Both the position numbers and the translations under genes were made by a program. A stretch of 64,000 bases of DNA, taken from an uncultured Alphaproteobacteria bacterium (lineage in GTDB: Bacteria > Pseudomonadota > Alphaproteobacteria > Rhodobacterales > Rhodobacteraceae). Location of the stretch: contig CACDWF010000003.1 of the NCBI GenBank assembly GCA_902556405.1, positions 62,001-126,000 of the forward strand, read 5' to 3'. Position 1 is the stretch's first letter. Each line of letters begins with the position of its first letter. A model generated the notes under the pieces. That model was given only the letters and a program-made list of their open reading frames with translations, was not told the origin of the DNA and did not search any database. This document shows, piece by piece, positions 40,014 to 51,378 of the stretch.

Positions 40014-42011
40014 TTATTCAAACTCAATAATTACATCATCTACTGCCAAACTGTCACCAACTGCCACATTGACTTTTTTAACTTTACCTTTTTTCTCAGC
40101 TCTAAATACATTCTCCATCTTCATTGCTTCAACAGAACATAAAATTTGACCTTCCTCAATAAAATCTCCATCTCTTACACTCACAGAAACCAAGAGCCCC
40201 GGCATAGGACACAAAAGAAATTTCGATGTATCAATAGTTTCAGGCTCCTTTATAAATTTAAACAACTCTTTTTCAGTTTCATTACATACGATTACTGTAT
40301 CCAAAAAACCTCGGTACTCTACAGAAATGCCTTCATCCTTAAATCTTAGATTTGCGACAATATTTTTTTTGTTAAAAATTGCGCTTATCAGGGCATCGCC
40401 CGGTTTCCAACTAGTGACAAACTTTAACTGCGTGTCATCTACAAGAGCATTATGCTCATGGTCACCTATATAAATTTTAACAGAAACCCATTTATCCTCA
40501 AACTTTATAAAATATTCACCATCCGTATTCCTCTCAGAAGGGTTCATTCTTCCTGAAATTTTTTGATCTCTCATATTTATTGTATGCTGTGCAAACCCGA
40601 CTAAAGCAGCTAATTGGTTGCGTTCCTCTTTAGAAAGTTTCTCACCGTTAAATCCTTCAGGATAGTTTTCTTCTATGAAAGCTGTTGAAATATTGCCTTC
40701 GCGAAAATTAATATTCCTATAAACACTATGTAGAAAAGGTATATTTTGTCCTATTCCCTCAATTTGATAACTATCCAAAGCTTCCTGCATGTAGCAAATA
40801 GCATGTTCCCTAGTTTCTCCCCAAGAACATAACTTAGATATCATCGGATCATAATAAATACTGATTTCTCCACCTTCAATTACACCGCAGTCATTTCTAA
40901 TTACTTTATCCTCGTCATCGGATACTTGAGGGGGTTTAAACTTGGTTAATCTTCCGGTAGATGGAAGAAAGTTTCTGTAGGGATCTTCGGCATAAATTCT
41001 ACTTTCTAAAGCCCAACCCTTTAGTTTTACTTCGTCTTGCTTTAAATTTAATCGCTCCCCATACGCGACTTTTATCATTAATTCTACAAGGTCTAGGCCG
41101 GTTACTAGTTCCGTAACAGGGTGTTCTACTTGCAAACGGGTATTCATTTCTAGGAAATAAAAATTTTTATCTCCATCAACTATAAACTCTACGGTTCCAG
41201 CAGAGCAGTAGTTTACTGCCTTTGCCAAGCTTACAGCTTGATCTCCCATCTTCACTCTTAGCTGGCGGTCAAGGAAAGGACTTGGGGCTTCTTCAATAAC
41301 CTTTTGATTTCTTCTTTGAATCGAACATTCTCTTTCCCCCAAATATATACAATTTCCAAACTTATCAGCTAGCACTTGGATCTCTATATGCCTAGGATTA
41401 GTTATATACTTCTCAATAAAAACTCTTTTATCACCAAAGGATTTTTCTGCCTCGTTTTGAGAGGAAATTAAACCTTGTTTCAATTCGCTCTCAGAACTAA
41501 CAATTCTCATACCTTTACCACCACCACCTGCTGATGCTTTAATCAAAACTGGAAACCCAATATCTTTAGCGATTTTTTCTGCCTGATTTTCATCAGAAAT
41601 TTCACCTAGAAACCCAGGTACGATGGATACTCCTGCTTCTTCAGCGATTTTTTTTGATGATATTTTATCACCCATTGAATCTATTGCGGAGCTTGGAGGT
41701 CCTATAAAAACTAAATTATTTTTTTCTACTTCTAGAGCAAAAGCTGAATTTTCTGAAAGAAATCCATAGCCTGGATGAACTGCCTCTGCTCCCGTTTGTT
41801 TCATAGCAGAAATAATTTTTTCTTTATCGAGATAAGAACTTTGTGCAGGACTTTCTCCTATATATATTGACTCATCGGCCATCAAGGCATGCGGGGAATA
41901 CCTGTCTGCGTCTGAATAAACAGCAACTACTTTTATACCCATACCTTGAGCTGACTTTATTACACGACAGGCAATTTCACCTCTGTTTGCGACAAGTATT
42001 TTTTTAAACAT
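40014..42011 (-). CDS. pccA: Propionyl-CoA carboxylase alpha (biotin) subunit
   Basis: Biotin carboxylase domain; biotinyl motif [12 protein letters not shown]. Confidence 0.93.
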   Translation of the reverse strand: MFKKILVANRGEIACRVIKSAQGMGIKVVAVYSDADRYSPHALMADESIYIGESPAQSSYLDKEKIISAMKQTGAEAVHPGYGFLSENSAFALEVEKNNLVFIGPPSSAIDSMGDKISSKKIAEEAGVSIVPGFLGEISDENQAEKIAKDIGFPVLIKASAGGGGKGMRIVSSESELKQGLISSQNEAEKSFGDKRVFIEKYITNPRHIEIQVLADKFGNCIYLGERECSIQRRNQKVIEEAPSPFLDRQLRVKMGDQAVSLAKAVNYCSAGTVEFIVDGDKNFYFLEMNTRLQVEHPVTELVTGLDLVELMIKVAYGERLNLKQDEVKLKGWALESRIYAEDPYRNFLPSTGRLTKFKPPQVSDDEDKVIRNDCGVIEGGEISIYYDPMISKLCSWGETREHAICYMQEALDSYQIEGIGQNIPFLHSVYRNINFREGNISTAFIEENYPEGFNGEKLSKEERNQLAALVGFAQHTINMRDQKISGRMNPSERNTDGEYFIKFEDKWVSVKIYIGDHEHNALVDDTQLKFVTSWKPGDALISAIFNKKNIVANLRFKDEGISVEYRGFLDTVIVCNETEKELFKFIKEPETIDTSKFLLCPMPGLLVSVSVRDGDFIEEGQILCSVEAMKMENVFRAEKKGKVKKVNVAVGDSLAVDDVIIEFE

Positions 42012-42017
42012 TTTAAT

Positions 42018-42320
42018 TCACAACCCTATTACATCAGGAAAATTTTTTTCTATTTCCTTTATATCTAAAACCAAAAGAGCCTCATAGGATTTGGGATCGA
42101 AGTTTTTTTCTGCACTTTTAATCTCCCTATCGAATAACCAGCTAATCCTTCCAGCATCAAGGTTTCCTCTCAGAAATGGCTTATCACCAAAAAAATCATA
42201 AAGATGAGAGAGAAAAACCGTATCAGCAATTATGTCATTTTTTCGTCGATCTGCATACCTTTCTCTTCTGAAAATTTTAGCAGGCTCAGCTTTATTTTCG
42301 CGCCGTATAGTAAAGTGCAC
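42018..42320 (-). CDS. Hypothetical protein between pccA and pccB
   Basis: 100 aa; intact ORF in the same-direction operon. Confidence 0.65.
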   Translation of the reverse strand: MHFTIRRENKAEPAKIFRRERYADRRKNDIIADTVFLSHLYDFFGDKPFLRGNLDAGRISWLFDREIKSAEKNFDPKSYEALLVLDIKEIEKNFPDVIGL

Positions 42321-42376
42321 CTTCGTTTGCTTTATGCCCGATGGGAATCCCCTATGCTTTAAAATCTTATACCTCG

Positions 42377-43909
42377 TTATAGTGGAATATTGTCATGTTT
42401 TTTCAGTGGGTTTGATAATTTTTTATTCCTTAGGCTGGAAAATGCTCTCGCAATTCTACGCCGTGTATTTCTTGGCATAATGACCTCATCTATAAATCCC
42501 TTTTCAGCCGCAACAAAAGGGTTAGCAAATCTCTCTTCATAAACTTTTCTATGATTTTCTAGCTTTACACTATCACCAAGATCCGCTCTATGTATTATCT
42601 CCACAGCTCCCTTTGCCCCCATAACTGCAATCTCAGCAGTTGGCCAAGCATAATTGAAATCACCTCTAAGGTGCTTAGATGCCATAACATCGTATGCTCC
42701 CCCGTATGCTTTTCTTGTTATAACCGTAACTTTAGGCACTGTAGCTTCTGCGTAAGCGAATAAAAGTTTAGCGCCATGCTTAATTACACCGCCATATTCC
42801 TGTGAGGTGCCAGGTAGAAATCCTGGAACGTCTACGAAAGTTAAGATTGGTATCTCAAATGCATCACAAAAGCGAACAAATCGGGCAGCTTTACGAGAAC
42901 TATCTATATCAAGACAGCCTGCTAGCACCATAGGTTGATTTGCTACAACTCCCACAGTCGACCCATTCACCCTAATAAAACCAACTAAAATGTTCTTTGC
43001 AAATTCCTTCTGAATTTCAAAAAAGTCATTTTCATCAGCTATTTTAATTATCAATTCCTTCATATCATATGGTGTATTGGGGTTTTCAGGAACTAATGTA
43101 TCCAGGGACATTTCTGATCGATTTATGGAGTCGAATACTTCTAGAGTAGGACTTTTGTCAGTATTATTGAGTGGAATAAAGTCGAAAAATCTTCTCACTT
43201 GTTTAAGCACAATGATATCATTGTCATACGCCGCATCAGCAACACTTGATTTGCTGGTATGCGTCTTTGCTCCGCCAAGTTCTTCTGCAGTTACCACTTC
43301 ATTTGTAACAGCTTTTACTACATCTGGACCGGTGACGAACATATAGCTTGAATTTTTTACCATAAAAATAAAATCAGTCATAGCAGGCGAATAAACTGCG
43401 CCGCCGGCACAAGGCCCCATAATTACACTAATTTGTGGAACAACACCGGAAGCCAATGTATTTCTCTTGAATACCTCCGCATATCCAGCGAGAGAAGCTA
43501 CACCCTCTTGTATTCTTGCACCACCGCTATCATTCAATCCGATCACTGGCGCCCTGTTTTGAACGGCCATATCCATAATCTTACAAATCTTTTTTGCGTG
43601 ACTTTCCGATAAAGATCCACCTAAAACAGTAAAATCTTGACTGAAAACATATACCAATCTACCGTTTATAGTTCCCCACCCAGTGACTACACCGTCACCC
43701 GGGATTCTTTGAGTTTCCATACCAAAATCAGTACAATCATGAGTTACAAACATATCAAATTCTTCAAATGAATTCCTATCAAGCAAAACCTCTAAGCGCT
43801 CCCTAGCTGTAAGTTTTCCTTTCTCATGCTGTGCTTCTACCCGATGCTTTCCCCCACCAAGTCGTGCCTCTTCCCTACGTTTCTCAAGTTGCTTTAAAAT
43901 GTTTTCCAT
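42377..43909 (-). CDS. pccB: Propionyl-CoA carboxylase beta subunit
   Basis: Carboxyltransferase; [24 protein letters not shown]. Confidence 0.94.
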   Translation of the reverse strand: MENILKQLEKRREEARLGGGKHRVEAQHEKGKLTARERLEVLLDRNSFEEFDMFVTHDCTDFGMETQRIPGDGVVTGWGTINGRLVYVFSQDFTVLGGSLSESHAKKICKIMDMAVQNRAPVIGLNDSGGARIQEGVASLAGYAEVFKRNTLASGVVPQISVIMGPCAGGAVYSPAMTDFIFMVKNSSYMFVTGPDVVKAVTNEVVTAEELGGAKTHTSKSSVADAAYDNDIIVLKQVRRFFDFIPLNNTDKSPTLEVFDSINRSEMSLDTLVPENPNTPYDMKELIIKIADENDFFEIQKEFAKNILVGFIRVNGSTVGVVANQPMVLAGCLDIDSSRKAARFVRFCDAFEIPILTFVDVPGFLPGTSQEYGGVIKHGAKLLFAYAEATVPKVTVITRKAYGGAYDVMASKHLRGDFNYAWPTAEIAVMGAKGAVEIIHRADLGDSVKLENHRKVYEERFANPFVAAEKGFIDEVIMPRNTRRRIARAFSSLRNKKLSNPLKKHDNIPL

Positions 43910-43939
43910 AATCGTCCTTACACGATAATATTTTTAACT

Positions 43940-44695
43940 TCAAAGAGCTTCAAGATCTTCATCTGAAGCCTCAAAGTTGCAAGTAACAGATCTCACGTCA
44001 TCATCGTCTTCCAAGGCTTCGATCAATTTGGCCACTTTTTGTAATTGCTCGACACCTATTTTGATTGGTTCTTTGGCTTTCCATATTATCTTACTACTTA
44101 TATCTCCAAAATGACATTTCTCCATAAAGTTCGCAATGGTGTTTAATTCTTCCGTAGAACAATAAATAAATGCCCTTTGATCATAAAACTCAACATCGTC
44201 TGCCCCTGCATCTATTGCTTTTTCAAAGACTTCATCCTCACTTTGTGCCTTTAGGTCAAATGCGATTAACCCACACTGATCAAATAGGAATCCAACAGAC
44301 CCGCTTTCACCGAGGTTCCCACCATACTTAGTAAATAAAGAGCGCACATTAGATGCTGTTCTATTTCTGTTGTCAGTTAATGCTTCTACTATCACTGCAA
44401 TGCCGCCAGAGGCATAGCCTTCGTATCGAATCTCATCCATATTTTCAAAATCTGAACTTTGAGACTTTTTAATTGCCCGATCTATAACATCTTTTGGCAC
44501 TGAGTTAGATTTTGCCTCTCTTACGGCTAAACGTAATCTAGGGTTTTTTTCTGGATCAGGATCACCCATTTTTGCTGCAACCGTTATCTCCTTGGACAAC
44601 TTGGAGAATAACTTAGATCTGGCCGCATCTTGTCGACCCTTTCTATGCTGAATATTTGCCCATTTACTATGACCAGCCATGTAAGTTTGTACCAT
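43940..44695 (-). CDS. YebC/PmpR family regulatory protein
   Basis: [32 protein letters not shown]. Confidence 0.95.
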   Translation of the reverse strand: MVQTYMAGHSKWANIQHRKGRQDAARSKLFSKLSKEITVAAKMGDPDPEKNPRLRLAVREAKSNSVPKDVIDRAIKKSQSSDFENMDEIRYEGYASGGIAVIVEALTDNRNRTASNVRSLFTKYGGNLGESGSVGFLFDQCGLIAFDLKAQSEDEVFEKAIDAGADDVEFYDQRAFIYCSTEELNTIANFMEKCHFGDISSKIIWKAKEPIKIGVEQLQKVAKLIEALEDDDDVRSVTCNFEASDEDLEAL

Positions 44696-44737
44696 AAAAA
44701 TTTTTCATAAAACAACAAAAAAAACTATTATCCGTTA

Positions 44738-45541
44738 TTATGCTGAGCGCCCTAAAACTCCGCCGATCCTAATTGCTTTTATCTTTTTTGCCGTACCGTT
44801 TTTATTCAATTCCACTGTTACTCCACAGAGAGTGGCCTCTCCATTTGCTGGTGTAAATCTTCCACTAATTTGATTTTTCAAAAATCTTCGCATTGGTTCG
44901 GCTTTATCCATACCAATGATACTATTATAGTCACCAGACATTCCTGCATCAGACTGAAATGCCGTTCCACTTTCTAAAATTCTTGTGTCTCCTGTAGGCA
45001 CATGTGTATGAGTACCAATTACTAAACTTGCTTTGCCATCACAAAAATGGCCGACGGCCATTTTCTCGGAGGTTGCCTCTGCATGTACATCTACAATTAT
45101 ACAATCCACATTCAGGCCAAGCTTATATTGAGAAAATATATTCTCTAAGAACGGAAATGGGTCAAGGAATTTTTTTTTCATAAACACACGTCCCAAAACC
45201 TGCAACACAAGTATTTTCTTATCATTTACTGAAAAAATTTGCCAGCCTTGCCCAGGACAATCATCTGAATAATTAATTGGTCTAACTATTTGTTTTGTGT
45301 GTGCTAATAAAGGTATTATTTCTTTATTGTCATAGGCATGATCTCCTAGAGTGATGCAATCGACGGAAGCATTCAGCAAATCTTCTGCGTGGTTTGCAGA
45401 TAGTCCCGCTCCAGAAGTGGCATTTTCTGCATTAACCACAACAAAATCAATTTTTTCAGAAGAAACGAATTGATGAAGACTACTCTCTATTTTTTGCCTT
45501 CCTGTTTTCCCAACAATATCACCAAAAAAAGCTACTCTCAT
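44738..45541 (-). CDS. TIGR00282/YmdB family metallophosphoesterase
   Basis: MRVAFFGDIVGKTGRQKIE...VVNAENATSGAGLS...IVDVHAEATSEK...IGTHTHVPTGD. Confidence 0.92.
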   Translation of the reverse strand: MRVAFFGDIVGKTGRQKIESSLHQFVSSEKIDFVVVNAENATSGAGLSANHAEDLLNASVDCITLGDHAYDNKEIIPLLAHTKQIVRPINYSDDCPGQGWQIFSVNDKKILVLQVLGRVFMKKKFLDPFPFLENIFSQYKLGLNVDCIIVDVHAEATSEKMAVGHFCDGKASLVIGTHTHVPTGDTRILESGTAFQSDAGMSGDYNSIIGMDKAEPMRRFLKNQISGRFTPANGEATLCGVTVELNKNGTAKKIKAIRIGGVLGRSA

Positions 45542-45564
45542 GTTCTAGGTTTCTTCATTTAAAA

Positions 45565-46146
45565 TTATTGGAAATAATCCATTCCTGTTTCAGTTAAAAC
45601 TGCGTCTAGAGGAACATCATGAACCTCTGATGGTAGATCGTGATAACTTTTTTGCCCTGAAAACGCAAGTCCGATATATTTTACTTGCTTATTTCTTCTT
45701 AAATATTTTATTGTTCTATCATAAAAGCCTCCACCATAACCTAGCCTCATTCCCTTTGAGTCATAAGCTAGAAGAGGACAAATAATTAGGTCAGGAATTA
45801 AGGTCTGGTCATTATCAGGTACGGATATTCCGTAATGTCCAATAACCATTTTCTTTCCTGGACGCCAAGGCTTGAATATTAAAGGTTGTTTTTTATTTGT
45901 AACCATTGGCAAGCAAATGGTTTTATTTTTGGTATCAAGATACTCCACCAACGAGAGGGAATTTATTTCGCTATTTATGGGGTGATATAAAGCTACGACA
46001 AAAACAGACTTTTGACCTGAAATCCATTCATGGAAAAAGTGTGTAATTCTTTTGGCATATTCTTCGTGGTGCAAAGCTTCATAGATTTTCCTTCTTTTAC
46101 TAATCGCAATTTTTCTATGTTGTACTTTATCGATTTCAAACAACAA
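45565..46146 (-). CDS. fau: 5-formyltetrahydrofolate cyclo-ligase
   Basis: RLGYGGGFYDRTIKYL; family-typical C-terminus; near a 6S RNA candidate. Confidence 0.88.
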   Translation of the reverse strand: MLFEIDKVQHRKIAISKRRKIYEALHHEEYAKRITHFFHEWISGQKSVFVVALYHPINSEINSLSLVEYLDTKNKTICLPMVTNKKQPLIFKPWRPGKKMVIGHYGISVPDNDQTLIPDLIICPLLAYDSKGMRLGYGGGFYDRTIKYLRRNKQVKYIGLAFSGQKSYHDLPSEVHDVPLDAVLTETGMDYFQ

Positions 46147-46147
46147 A

Positions 46148-46330
46148 CCACCTCTTTAAAAAGGTGAGAACCAGCAAAACCGTAGTTGTTTTATCCTCGA
46201 GAGCCTGAATTAACAGGTGGGCATCGGTTATCAGAGGCCACGACCTTGACAGAGCCAACTCCCTTTCGAGATTTTAAGGCCACTAGGATTAAACTTTTAC
46301 AAGAAAGCCAGAACTCACAACCATGACCAT
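46148..46330 (-). ncRNA. ssrS: Candidate 6S RNA upstream of fau (ssrS-fau arrangement)
   Basis: Conserved-looking 180-nt gap upstream of fau; minus strand contains TCTCGAAAGGGAGTTGGCTCTGTCAAGG...CCTTAAAATC and a CACCTttttaaagAGGTG hairpin at its 3' side; -10-like TATATAT just upstream. Confidence 0.5.
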
Positions 46331-46516
46331 ATATAATCTAAAAAAAATTTAAACAAATTTTTAAATTAGCAATTTTTATAGGTCTCATAGGACTTTAAAA
46401 TGAAATAACGCATGTATATCTAGCCACCAAACTAATATTCTAAAATAACTTTGTGTCTTACAAAAAAAGCTGTTAATTAGTTCTTTTTTAACTTACTAAT
46501 TACGGATGTAAGTTAT

Positions 46517-46593
46517 GCCGATGTAGCTCAGTTGGTTAGAGCACTAGATTGTGGATCTAGGGGTCGTTGGTTCGAATCCAACCATCGGTACCA
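46517..46593 (+). tRNA. tRNA-His (anticodon GTG)
   Basis: GCCGATGTAGCTCAGTTGGTTAGAGCACTAGATTGTGGATCTAGGGGTCGTTGGTTCGAATCCAACCATCGGTACCA. Confidence 0.95.
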
Positions 46594-46617
46594 CTCTCGA
46601 AAAAATAAGTACACAAT

Positions 46618-47181
46618 ATGGTCAAAATAAATGGAAATGAAATAAGAAAAGGCAATGTTATCGAACATAAGAATGGTTTATGGATTGCAGTGAAAACATC
46701 TCATGTTAAGCCAGGCAAAGGTGGTGCTTTTGCTCAGGTAGAATTAAAAAATATTAGAACAAACTCTAAATTAAATGAACGGTTCAGGTCAGCTGATAAG
46801 ATTGAAAGAGTAAGACTTGAACAAAAGGACTTCCAGTTCTTATATAAAAGTGACGGAGACTTCATATTTATGGATAATGAAACCTTCGAACAAATCACCA
46901 TCAAGGAAGATGCCTTAAACGTCATCACCAATTTTCTTATAGAAGGGTTAGTAGTTCAAATTGAATTTTTTGAAAATGAAGCTTTAAACGTTTCATTGCC
47001 GGAAAAATTGTCCTGCATTGTAAAAGAAACTGAACCTACAATTAAGGGACAAACAGCTGCAAACAGCTCTAAACCAGCAATCCTCGATAACGGTTTGCGA
47101 ATTATGGTTCCGCAATTTATTGCTGAAGGGGAAGCAATAATAGTTTCCACTGAAACATGCGAATATCTTGAGAGATCTTAA
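46618..47181 (+). CDS. efp: Elongation factor P
   Basis: VKINGNEIRKGNVIEHKNGLWIAVKTSHVKPGKGGAFAQVELKNI. Confidence 0.95.
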   Translation: MVKINGNEIRKGNVIEHKNGLWIAVKTSHVKPGKGGAFAQVELKNIRTNSKLNERFRSADKIERVRLEQKDFQFLYKSDGDFIFMDNETFEQITIKEDALNVITNFLIEGLVVQIEFFENEALNVSLPEKLSCIVKETEPTIKGQTAANSSKPAILDNGLRIMVPQFIAEGEAIIVSTETCEYLERS

Positions 47182-47199
47182 GCATCACAAAGGCGACTT

Positions 47200-48003
47200 A
47201 TGCAAAACAATACTGCCAATTTGAACGTAATGACAAAAGCTGCGAGGAAAGCTTCTAAATCACTTATAAGAGATTTTAACGAAATCGAAAAGCTTCAGGT
47301 TGTATCAAAAAAAGCAGGTGACTTCGTATCAAAAGCTGATTTGAGAGCAGAAAAGATTATCAAAGAGGAATTACTGTCTGCGCGACCAAATTACGGTTGG
47401 TGCGCTGAAGAAAGTGAGGAAATAGAGGGAGAAGACCCTACCAGGAGATGGATAGTGGATCCATTAGATGGAACAACCAATTTTTTGCATGGCATTCCTC
47501 ATTGGGCAATATCTATCGCTTTGGAACACAAAAAGGAAATCGTTGCAGGAATAATTTACGATCCTATTAAAGATGAATTGTTTTCTGCGCAGAAGGGCGG
47601 TGGGTCTTGGTTAAATGAACAAAGATTAAGAGTATCTAATAGAACTACGTTCCAAGAAATGCTGTTTTCAACAGGTATTCCTTTCGGTCACAATGATAGT
47701 CTAAAAAATTCTCTTTCATCTATTGGTAATCTTATGCCTAGTTGTTCAGGGATAAGAAGAAATGGTGCAGCTGCACTGGATTTAGCATACGTTGCTGCTG
47801 GCAGATTTGATGGCTTTTGGGAACAAAACTTATCTCCCTGGGATATGGCAGCGGGAATAATTCTTGTGAAAGAGGCAGGAGGGATTTTAGAAAGTATAGA
47901 AACAAATAACACCCCCTTGGAGACCGGAAATATTATTTGCTCAAACAATCAGGAGACAGTGTTTAAAAAATTTTCTGAAATTATTAGATCCTCAATCCAC
48001 TAG
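47200..48003 (+). CDS. suhB: Inositol monophosphatase family protein
   Basis: WIVDPLDGTTNFLHGIPHWAISIAL; WDMAAGIILVKEAGG. Confidence 0.93.
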   Translation: MQNNTANLNVMTKAARKASKSLIRDFNEIEKLQVVSKKAGDFVSKADLRAEKIIKEELLSARPNYGWCAEESEEIEGEDPTRRWIVDPLDGTTNFLHGIPHWAISIALEHKKEIVAGIIYDPIKDELFSAQKGGGSWLNEQRLRVSNRTTFQEMLFSTGIPFGHNDSLKNSLSSIGNLMPSCSGIRRNGAAALDLAYVAAGRFDGFWEQNLSPWDMAAGIILVKEAGGILESIETNNTPLETGNIICSNNQETVFKKFSEIIRSSIH

Positions 48004-48792
48004 AGTGAGTGGTTGTCCAAAAACAGTTAATTTCTCCTGTTTGAAATCTTCCTTAATTTTAATCAAACAGTAACTATTAGAGATACTGTAAATTTCTCCC
48101 ACAACCTTGCCATTAAAATAAATTTTTTTGTCCACTTTGTTTTCAGGATTGGCTAAAATACGTCCACAATAAAGTTTATTTTTTAACTTCGCCTTATGTT
48201 TCATTCGGGCAGTCACTTCTTGGCCAATATAACAACCTTTTTTGAAGTCCACACCTTTAATTTTCTCAAAGTTCAACTCTAAAATATATGATTTCTCAGG
48301 GATTAATTCTATACCTGTTTCCGGAATAAGACTTTTTATTCTATTAGTCTCAAACTCCTCAAACCCTCTTCTCTCATTTGTAAACTCCTTTTTGAAATCA
48401 TAACAACGCCAGCCCAAAATATATGCTCTTGGGTCAGCAAAAGAACAGATTTCTTGCTGCACAGAACTCAGCACAACCTGACACGCTTTATCAAAAATAG
48501 TCACATCTGAATTTAGTTTATAAAATTCTAGAAATTTTTTGAAGGCTACAGCTCTAGACTGATGAATGTCGATAAAGAGTTCCTTATTACCCAAAGAAAA
48601 AACAAAAAAATCAAACAAATATTTGCCTTGGGGGGACAAAATCGCAGTGTAAATTATACCCTCTCTCGATACTTTCTCAATATTGTTCGTAGTTAGTGCT
48701 TGTAGAAAATCAATTTTATCCTCTCCTTCTATGGCTAGAGTGGATCTATTATCGTCAACAAAGAAAAAATCAGCAACACCAGTTTTAACCAT
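47992..48792 (-). CDS. ygfZ: YgfZ/GcvT-domain folate-binding protein
   Basis: KGCYIGQEVTARMKHKAKLKNKLY. Confidence 0.9.
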   Translation of the reverse strand: MVKTGVADFFFVDDNRSTLAIEGEDKIDFLQALTTNNIEKVSREGIIYTAILSPQGKYLFDFFVFSLGNKELFIDIHQSRAVAFKKFLEFYKLNSDVTIFDKACQVVLSSVQQEICSFADPRAYILGWRCYDFKKEFTNERRGFEEFETNRIKSLIPETGIELIPEKSYILELNFEKIKGVDFKKGCYIGQEVTARMKHKAKLKNKLYCGRILANPENKVDKKIYFNGKVVGEIYSISNSYCLIKIKEDFKQEKLTVFGQPLTLVD

Positions 48793-50542
48793 CGTTTTTC
48801 TCTTCTACTTGTGATTTGAATAAATTAGAATAAAGAGAATTCTCCAGCAATAATTGACTATGCTTACCCTGTCCCACAATTTTTCCATTGTCCAAAACCA
48901 GTACTTTGTCGCTATCAACTATAGTAGATAATCTGTGCGCTATTGTAATTGTAGTTGAATGTTTTGCAAGATTACTTAAAGATTTTTGAATCAACTCCTC
49001 TGACTTACTGTCTAAGGCCGAGGTTGGTTCATCTAAAAGAAGAAGGGGACTAGCCCTAAGGAAGGCACGGGCTATAGATATTCTTTGGCGTTGCCCCCCT
49101 GATAGGGTTGATCCTCTTGGGCCAACGACTGTGTTTAAACCATCTTTTAACTCATTAGTAAATTCGTCGACATAAGCCATTTTAGCTGCCTCTGTGATTT
49201 CTCCGTCAGAAGCTGTTGGCTTTCCAAATCTTATGTTTTCGAGTATCGTTTCGTCAAACACCATCCCATCTTGACGTACAACAGAAATTAGGGAACGTAG
49301 GTCATTCAAACGAAAGTCTTTAATATTAATTCCGTTAAGCTTTATAAGCCCACTACTTGGGTCTATCAACCTTGTAATAAGATTAAATAAAGTTGTTTTT
49401 CCGCTACCCGAATAGCCAACAATCGCATTTGATGTGCCCTCTTCAATCCCAAAAGTTATATTTTCAAGAACTTTTTTATCTTCATAAGAAAAGTGTACGC
49501 TATCGAAGTCAATTCCTATCTTATCAAATTTTTTTTCAACGCTTGACAATGTTGGAAAAACTATAGATGGTTTTTCCTCAAAAATTTTAAATACGCGTTC
49601 TAAGCTAGCCATGGCAACCTGAATATTACCCGAGACATTACTCAATCTTCTGAGAGGTTCAAAAATTAATGCCATAGCAGTGAAAAAACTCATGAACTCT
49701 CCTATAGTCTTAGACCCTGATGTGATATCGATAGCGCCAAAAACCATTACAGCTAAAAACCCAATTGCCGCTATGACATCAATCATGGCTGGGATACCCG
49801 CCATTCCAGCCTCGAGACGAAGCCTTACTTTATGCGTAAGCTGGAGAATAGCAAAAAATTTGTTGCGTTCACGCCCCTCAGCGCGGTTAAGCTTAATATC
49901 CGTTATGCCGTGGAATATCTCATCCAACCGAACGTTCGCTTTCGACTCATAGTCCCTATTTTCTCCTGCTCTGAATCTTACTAAGCCTTGTAGAAGCAAA
50001 ATTGGTAACACTAAAAATGGAATTCCCAAAAAAGCAATCAACGACCATTTCCAATCGATAAAAAACACAACGGCAAGCAAAGATATTAATGAAAATCCAT
50101 CTCTTCCAATCGTCATAAATGCTTCTCCAACGGACTCAGATAAAGCTTTGCTATCAGCTCTTACCCGATCCATAAGAATACCTGGTGAATTTTTTTGATG
50201 GAACCCAACATCCATATTTAAGAGATGTGCTACCATTCGATCCTGAATAACTTTAATAATTTTCTGGCAAACATTTACTGTCAGAAGCCTGTGAACAAAT
50301 CCTGCTATGGCCCTAACTGAAAAAATGGAAAAGATTACAACTGCAACAATTAAAATGCTTGATGTATCTTTAGAAACCAAAACATTATCAAATAAAAATT
50401 TAATTGAATAAGAAAGCAGCCCCAACATCGAGCCTTCTATTGACATAAAAATCAATGCCGTAGATAGAAGACCGAAATGCTGTCTTACGTATAAACTCCA
50501 GAACCATTTAAAAAGAGGTTTTTTGTCATCTTCAATATTCAT
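48785..50542 (-). CDS. MsbA-like ABC transporter, fused permease/ATPase (start moved to internal Met)
   Basis: Walker A GYSGSGKTTL; LSGGQRQRISIARA; start at MNIEDDKKPLFK removes the overlap with the upstream ORF. Confidence 0.92.
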   Translation of the reverse strand: MNIEDDKKPLFKWFWSLYVRQHFGLLSTALIFMSIEGSMLGLLSYSIKFLFDNVLVSKDTSSILIVAVVIFSIFSVRAIAGFVHRLLTVNVCQKIIKVIQDRMVAHLLNMDVGFHQKNSPGILMDRVRADSKALSESVGEAFMTIGRDGFSLISLLAVVFFIDWKWSLIAFLGIPFLVLPILLLQGLVRFRAGENRDYESKANVRLDEIFHGITDIKLNRAEGRERNKFFAILQLTHKVRLRLEAGMAGIPAMIDVIAAIGFLAVMVFGAIDITSGSKTIGEFMSFFTAMALIFEPLRRLSNVSGNIQVAMASLERVFKIFEEKPSIVFPTLSSVEKKFDKIGIDFDSVHFSYEDKKVLENITFGIEEGTSNAIVGYSGSGKTTLFNLITRLIDPSSGLIKLNGINIKDFRLNDLRSLISVVRQDGMVFDETILENIRFGKPTASDGEITEAAKMAYVDEFTNELKDGLNTVVGPRGSTLSGGQRQRISIARAFLRASPLLLLDEPTSALDSKSEELIQKSLSNLAKHSTTITIAHRLSTIVDSDKVLVLDNGKIVGQGKHSQLLLENSLYSNLFKSQVEEKNDG

Positions 50543-50552
50543 ATTAATAATT

Positions 50553-51266
50553 TTATCTGGGAATTTTGAACCAATGAGAATTTTTTCTAAAATCAACATA
50601 TCTTTGTGTCATCTCTTCTCTATGGTAACGTTTCTCTACCCAATCCAAAAAGTTAATCCTGTCTTTTTTGAAAGCATGCCTATATTCCATAAGCATAAAG
50701 TCTAATATTCCGGCAGTCCAACCGCCCAGGTGTAAAAACTTAAAGGAAAGTTGCTTTTGAGCTATTTCCACAGATGTATTTAGAACCAATAAGAAATAAA
50801 GAGCTGAACCTAAACCGGCTCTATCAGAGCCTGACTTACAGTGCATCAAAAAAGGTTTTTTAATGGTTTTAAAAACTTCATTTATTTCAAAAATTTTTTC
50901 TTTTTCAGGCAATTTTGATGAGTATAATTTTACGTTGATCAGTTTAATCCCGATCTCCTTACATATATTTTTTTCAATAAAAAATGCTCCTTGGTTAGAC
51001 TCACCTCTAAAATTTATTATAGATTGAATCCCTTTTTCTTTTTGCCATTCCAATATCCGCTTCTCAGAGGGCTGATTAGATCTGAACACTCCGGGCGCTA
51101 TCTGAAAATTATTATGGTATAAAATTCTGAGAAACTCATGGTCTATCCAAAAAGCATGCTTTTCAGCAGATTTCTTATTTGAGGAAGAGAAAGTTTTTTC
51201 TAAATCACTTCTCCAGTTTTCATCAAACTTTTCAAACTTTTGCTTTAAGTTAAACAATATGTTCAT
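50553..51266 (-). CDS. Protein tyrosine/dual-specificity phosphatase family
   Basis: FRSNQPSEKRILEWQKEKGIQSIINFRGE; active site MHCKSGSDRAG (CxxxxxR). Confidence 0.85.
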   Translation of the reverse strand: MNILFNLKQKFEKFDENWRSDLEKTFSSSNKKSAEKHAFWIDHEFLRILYHNNFQIAPGVFRSNQPSEKRILEWQKEKGIQSIINFRGESNQGAFFIEKNICKEIGIKLINVKLYSSKLPEKEKIFEINEVFKTIKKPFLMHCKSGSDRAGLGSALYFLLVLNTSVEIAQKQLSFKFLHLGGWTAGILDFMLMEYRHAFKKDRINFLDWVEKRYHREEMTQRYVDFRKNSHWFKIPR

Positions 51267-51378
51267 CCTTTCCCGCGATTAGTATTACAACCCTTCCAAA
51301 CCAGCAAGACTTTTTGATTGCAAATAGCTATAACTTTTGTTTATAGGTTACATTAGTAACCCAAATTGGTGAATAATA

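Noticed and set aside
50543-50599. Long N-terminus of the ABC transporter overlapping the phosphatase gene
   Set aside because: Internal Met (MNIEDDKKPLFK) at 50542 removes the overlap and is a more likely start.
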